From a bacterium (lineage in GTDB: Bacteria > Oederibacteriota > JAJYGY01): DNA of 6,075 nt. Positions 5,254 to 6,075 of the stretch are shown here, piece by piece (position 1 is the stretch's first letter; each line of letters starts with the position of its first letter). The translations under genes and the position numbers were made by a program. The notes below the pieces were generated by a model that made no database searches, was not told where the DNA came from, and saw only the letters and a program-made list of their open reading frames with translations. The stretch lies in assembly GCA_021790555.1 (NCBI GenBank), contig JAJYGY010000348.1, forward strand, positions 1 through 6,075. The letters run 5' to 3'.

Positions 5254-6075
5254 CTACCTGTAGATGGCCAGGTCCACGGGGCTGGCCCCCTTGCCGGGCG
5301 AACCGCCCAGCGAGGGGGTGACGACGAGGAAATAGACCCCGTTTCCCAGGCCCCGCGACCAGCCCGGGGGCAGGGACAGGGTGTACCAGCCGGCCCGGCA
5401 GTCTGCCGGGATCTTCAGCTCGGCGGCGAGGGTGAGGGCCGTGGTGTAGAGCCGGCAGGTGATTTCGTCCGCCTGCCCCGCCATGTCCAGGTAGAGCACG
5501 CGCGGGTTGGGGTTGGGGCCGGGCAGGACCCGCAGCACCACGTCCTGGCCCGTGCCGGGGGTGGCCGGCGCGGGGCTGGGGCTGGCCGAGAAGGTGGGGC
5601 TGATGGTGGCGCTGGGGCTGGCGGTCGGGGTAACCGTGCAGGTGCCGGAGGCCGTGAAGCTGGGGCTGGGGGTTGGCGTCGGGCTGCTGGTGGGAGTGAC
5701 GGTGAAACTGGGGGAGGCGGAGAAGGTGGGGCTGAAGCTGAAACTGGGGCTGGCCGTGGGCGTGGGAGTATGGGAAAAGTCCGGGCTTGCCGTGGGCGTG
5801 GGCGACAAGGTGGGGCTGGCGGAGAAGGTGGGGCTGATGGTGGCGCTGGGGGAGGGCGTGGCGGTGGGGGTCGGGGTCTGGGGCATGGGGACGATCTGGA
5901 TGGCGTCCACCTTGGGCTGGTCGGCCGCGCCGGGCGAGAACTGGATGAGGATCTGGCCGCCCGGGCCGGGGCTGATGTTGTCGTAGACCTTGTCGTCGGC
6001 GCGGTACTGCCCGCCGGAATCCGCGTAGATGTCGAAGTTGGTCGCCTCGGTGGTTCCGTTGATGGAATAATTGAA
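5254..6075 (-). CDS. Modular exported protein: malectin-like domain, Pro/Ser/Thr linker, FlgD-like C-terminal domain (partial)
   Basis: Minus-strand frame open to the window edge; 273 C-terminal residues are visible and the start lies off the right end. A GTG at 5910 would split the first domain, so it is not the start. Residues 1-62 match the second half of a malectin-type carbohydrate-binding domain: FNYSING, ATNFDIYADSGG, GGQILIQF and PKVDAIQIVP. Residues 64-175 are a Pro/Ser/Thr linker (SPTFSASP, TPTPTASP types). Residues 178-273 form a beta-rich tail with GPNPNP, ADEITCRLYTTA, GNGVYFLVV and final LAIYR, resembling FlgD-like Ig or sorting domains at the C-termini of secreted proteins. Two cysteines (207, 226) could form a disulfide. 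Expected location is the cell surface or outside, binding glycans. The gene converges on the ABC operon and is probably unrelated to it. Linker codons are heavily biased to C-rich triplets. Confidence 0.8.
   Translation of the reverse strand, partial: FNYSINGTTEATNFDIYADSGGQYRADDKVYDNISPGPGGQILIQFSPGAADQPKVDAIQIVPMPQTPTPTATPSPSATISPTFSASPTLSPTPTASPDFSHTPTPTASPSFSFSPTFSASPSFTVTPTSSPTPTPSPSFTASGTCTVTPTASPSATISPTFSASPSPAPATPGTGQDVVLRVLPGPNPNPRVLYLDMAGQADEITCRLYTTALTLAAELKIPADCRAGWYTLSLPPGWSRGLGNGVYFLVVTPSLGGSPGKGASPVDLAIYR
5577..5617. repeat. 41-base direct repeat, copy A
   Basis: Matches copy B (5811-5851) at 40 of 41 positions; the only difference is C at 5587 against G at 5821. The copies are 234 bases (78 codons) apart and in the same reading frame. 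A shorter relative (19 bases) lies at 5717-5735. Confidence 0.9.
5811..5851. repeat. 41-base direct repeat, copy B
   Basis: Second copy of the unit at 5577-5617, coding for the N-terminal SPSATISPTFSASP stretch of the linker. The near identity suggests recent duplication or gene conversion within the linker. Confidence 0.9.
5866..5890 (+). other. G-quadruplex motif
   Basis: Four G tracts of 5, 4, 4 and 4 bases (5866-5870, 5873-5876, 5880-5883, 5887-5890) are separated by loops TC, TCT and CAT. This meets the strict definition of an intramolecular G-quadruplex with short loops. It lies on the template strand of the minus-strand gene, exactly where the malectin-like domain gives way to the linker. 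Confidence 0.75.

Larger units (their letters stand above)
5551..5886 (-). repeat. Low-complexity Pro/Ser/Thr linker coding repeats
   Basis: 336 bases encode about 112 residues made almost only of Ser, Pro, Thr, Ala and Phe in imperfect units such as SPTFSASP, SPSFTASG and TPTPTASP. SPSATISPTFSASP occurs twice, near each end. The single odd patch is GTCTVTP, which brings one cysteine. Such linkers are flexible, extended and often glycosylated (family knowledge). The plus strand is correspondingly rich in GGGG and GGTG runs. Confidence 0.9.

Noticed and set aside
5551..5886. CRISPR or satellite array in the repetitive stretch
   Set aside because: Repeat units are irregular, in frame and fully explained by coding for a Ser/Pro/Thr linker; there are no spacer-like unique segments of constant length.
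5507..5986. Plus-strand open frame rich in Gly, Val and Leu opposite the linker
   Set aside because: Reverse reading of Thr/Pro/Ser codons automatically gives Gly/Val/Leu repeats; no independent coding signal.

Overview
The window is high-GC bacterial DNA (about two-thirds G+C by eye). Six tightly packed genes run left to right, and one gene converges on them from the right edge. All six have good start and stop signals. The two end genes are cut by the window: the first lacks its 5' end and the last lacks its N-terminal part. I see no RNA genes, CRISPR, insertion sequences or phage genes.

Bases 1-2769 form a cofactor and nucleotide metabolism block: a deoxynucleoside kinase of the dGK/dAK type (partial), then panB, panC and panD. 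Together PanB (ketopantoate from ketoisovalerate), PanD (beta-alanine from aspartate) and PanC (their condensation) make pantothenate, the precursor of coenzyme A. Ketopantoate reductase (panE or ilvC) is not in the window. Intergenic gaps are 39, 18 and 5 bases, so this is almost certainly one transcription unit.

Bases 2766-5195 continue the same strand with an ABC-2 type transport module: an ATPase, a membrane permease of about six helices, and a membrane-anchored TPR protein. The ATPase reading frame overlaps or nearly touches panD, and the next two junctions are 2 bases and 1 base. Each ABC-module gene has a clear purine-rich Shine-Dalgarno. The substrate is unknown. The TPR protein probably works with the transporter at the membrane.

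After a 58-base convergent gap, bases 5254-6075 (minus strand) encode the C-terminal 273 residues of a modular exported protein. It has a malectin-like carbohydrate-binding domain, a Pro/Ser/Thr linker of about 110 residues built from imperfect repeats, and a C-terminal beta domain resembling the FlgD-like/sorting domains of surface proteins. The linker DNA is strongly G-rich on the plus strand and contains a textbook G-quadruplex motif and a 41-base duplicated unit.

Organism: the metabolic genes recall Deltaproteobacteria-like lineages. The malectin plus 'SPTFSASP' linker plus FlgD-like tail style is what I associate with poorly cultured Gram-negative phyla (for example Elusimicrobia-, Goldbacteria- or FCPU426-like genomes). 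This placement is recollection and inference, not a demonstrated match.
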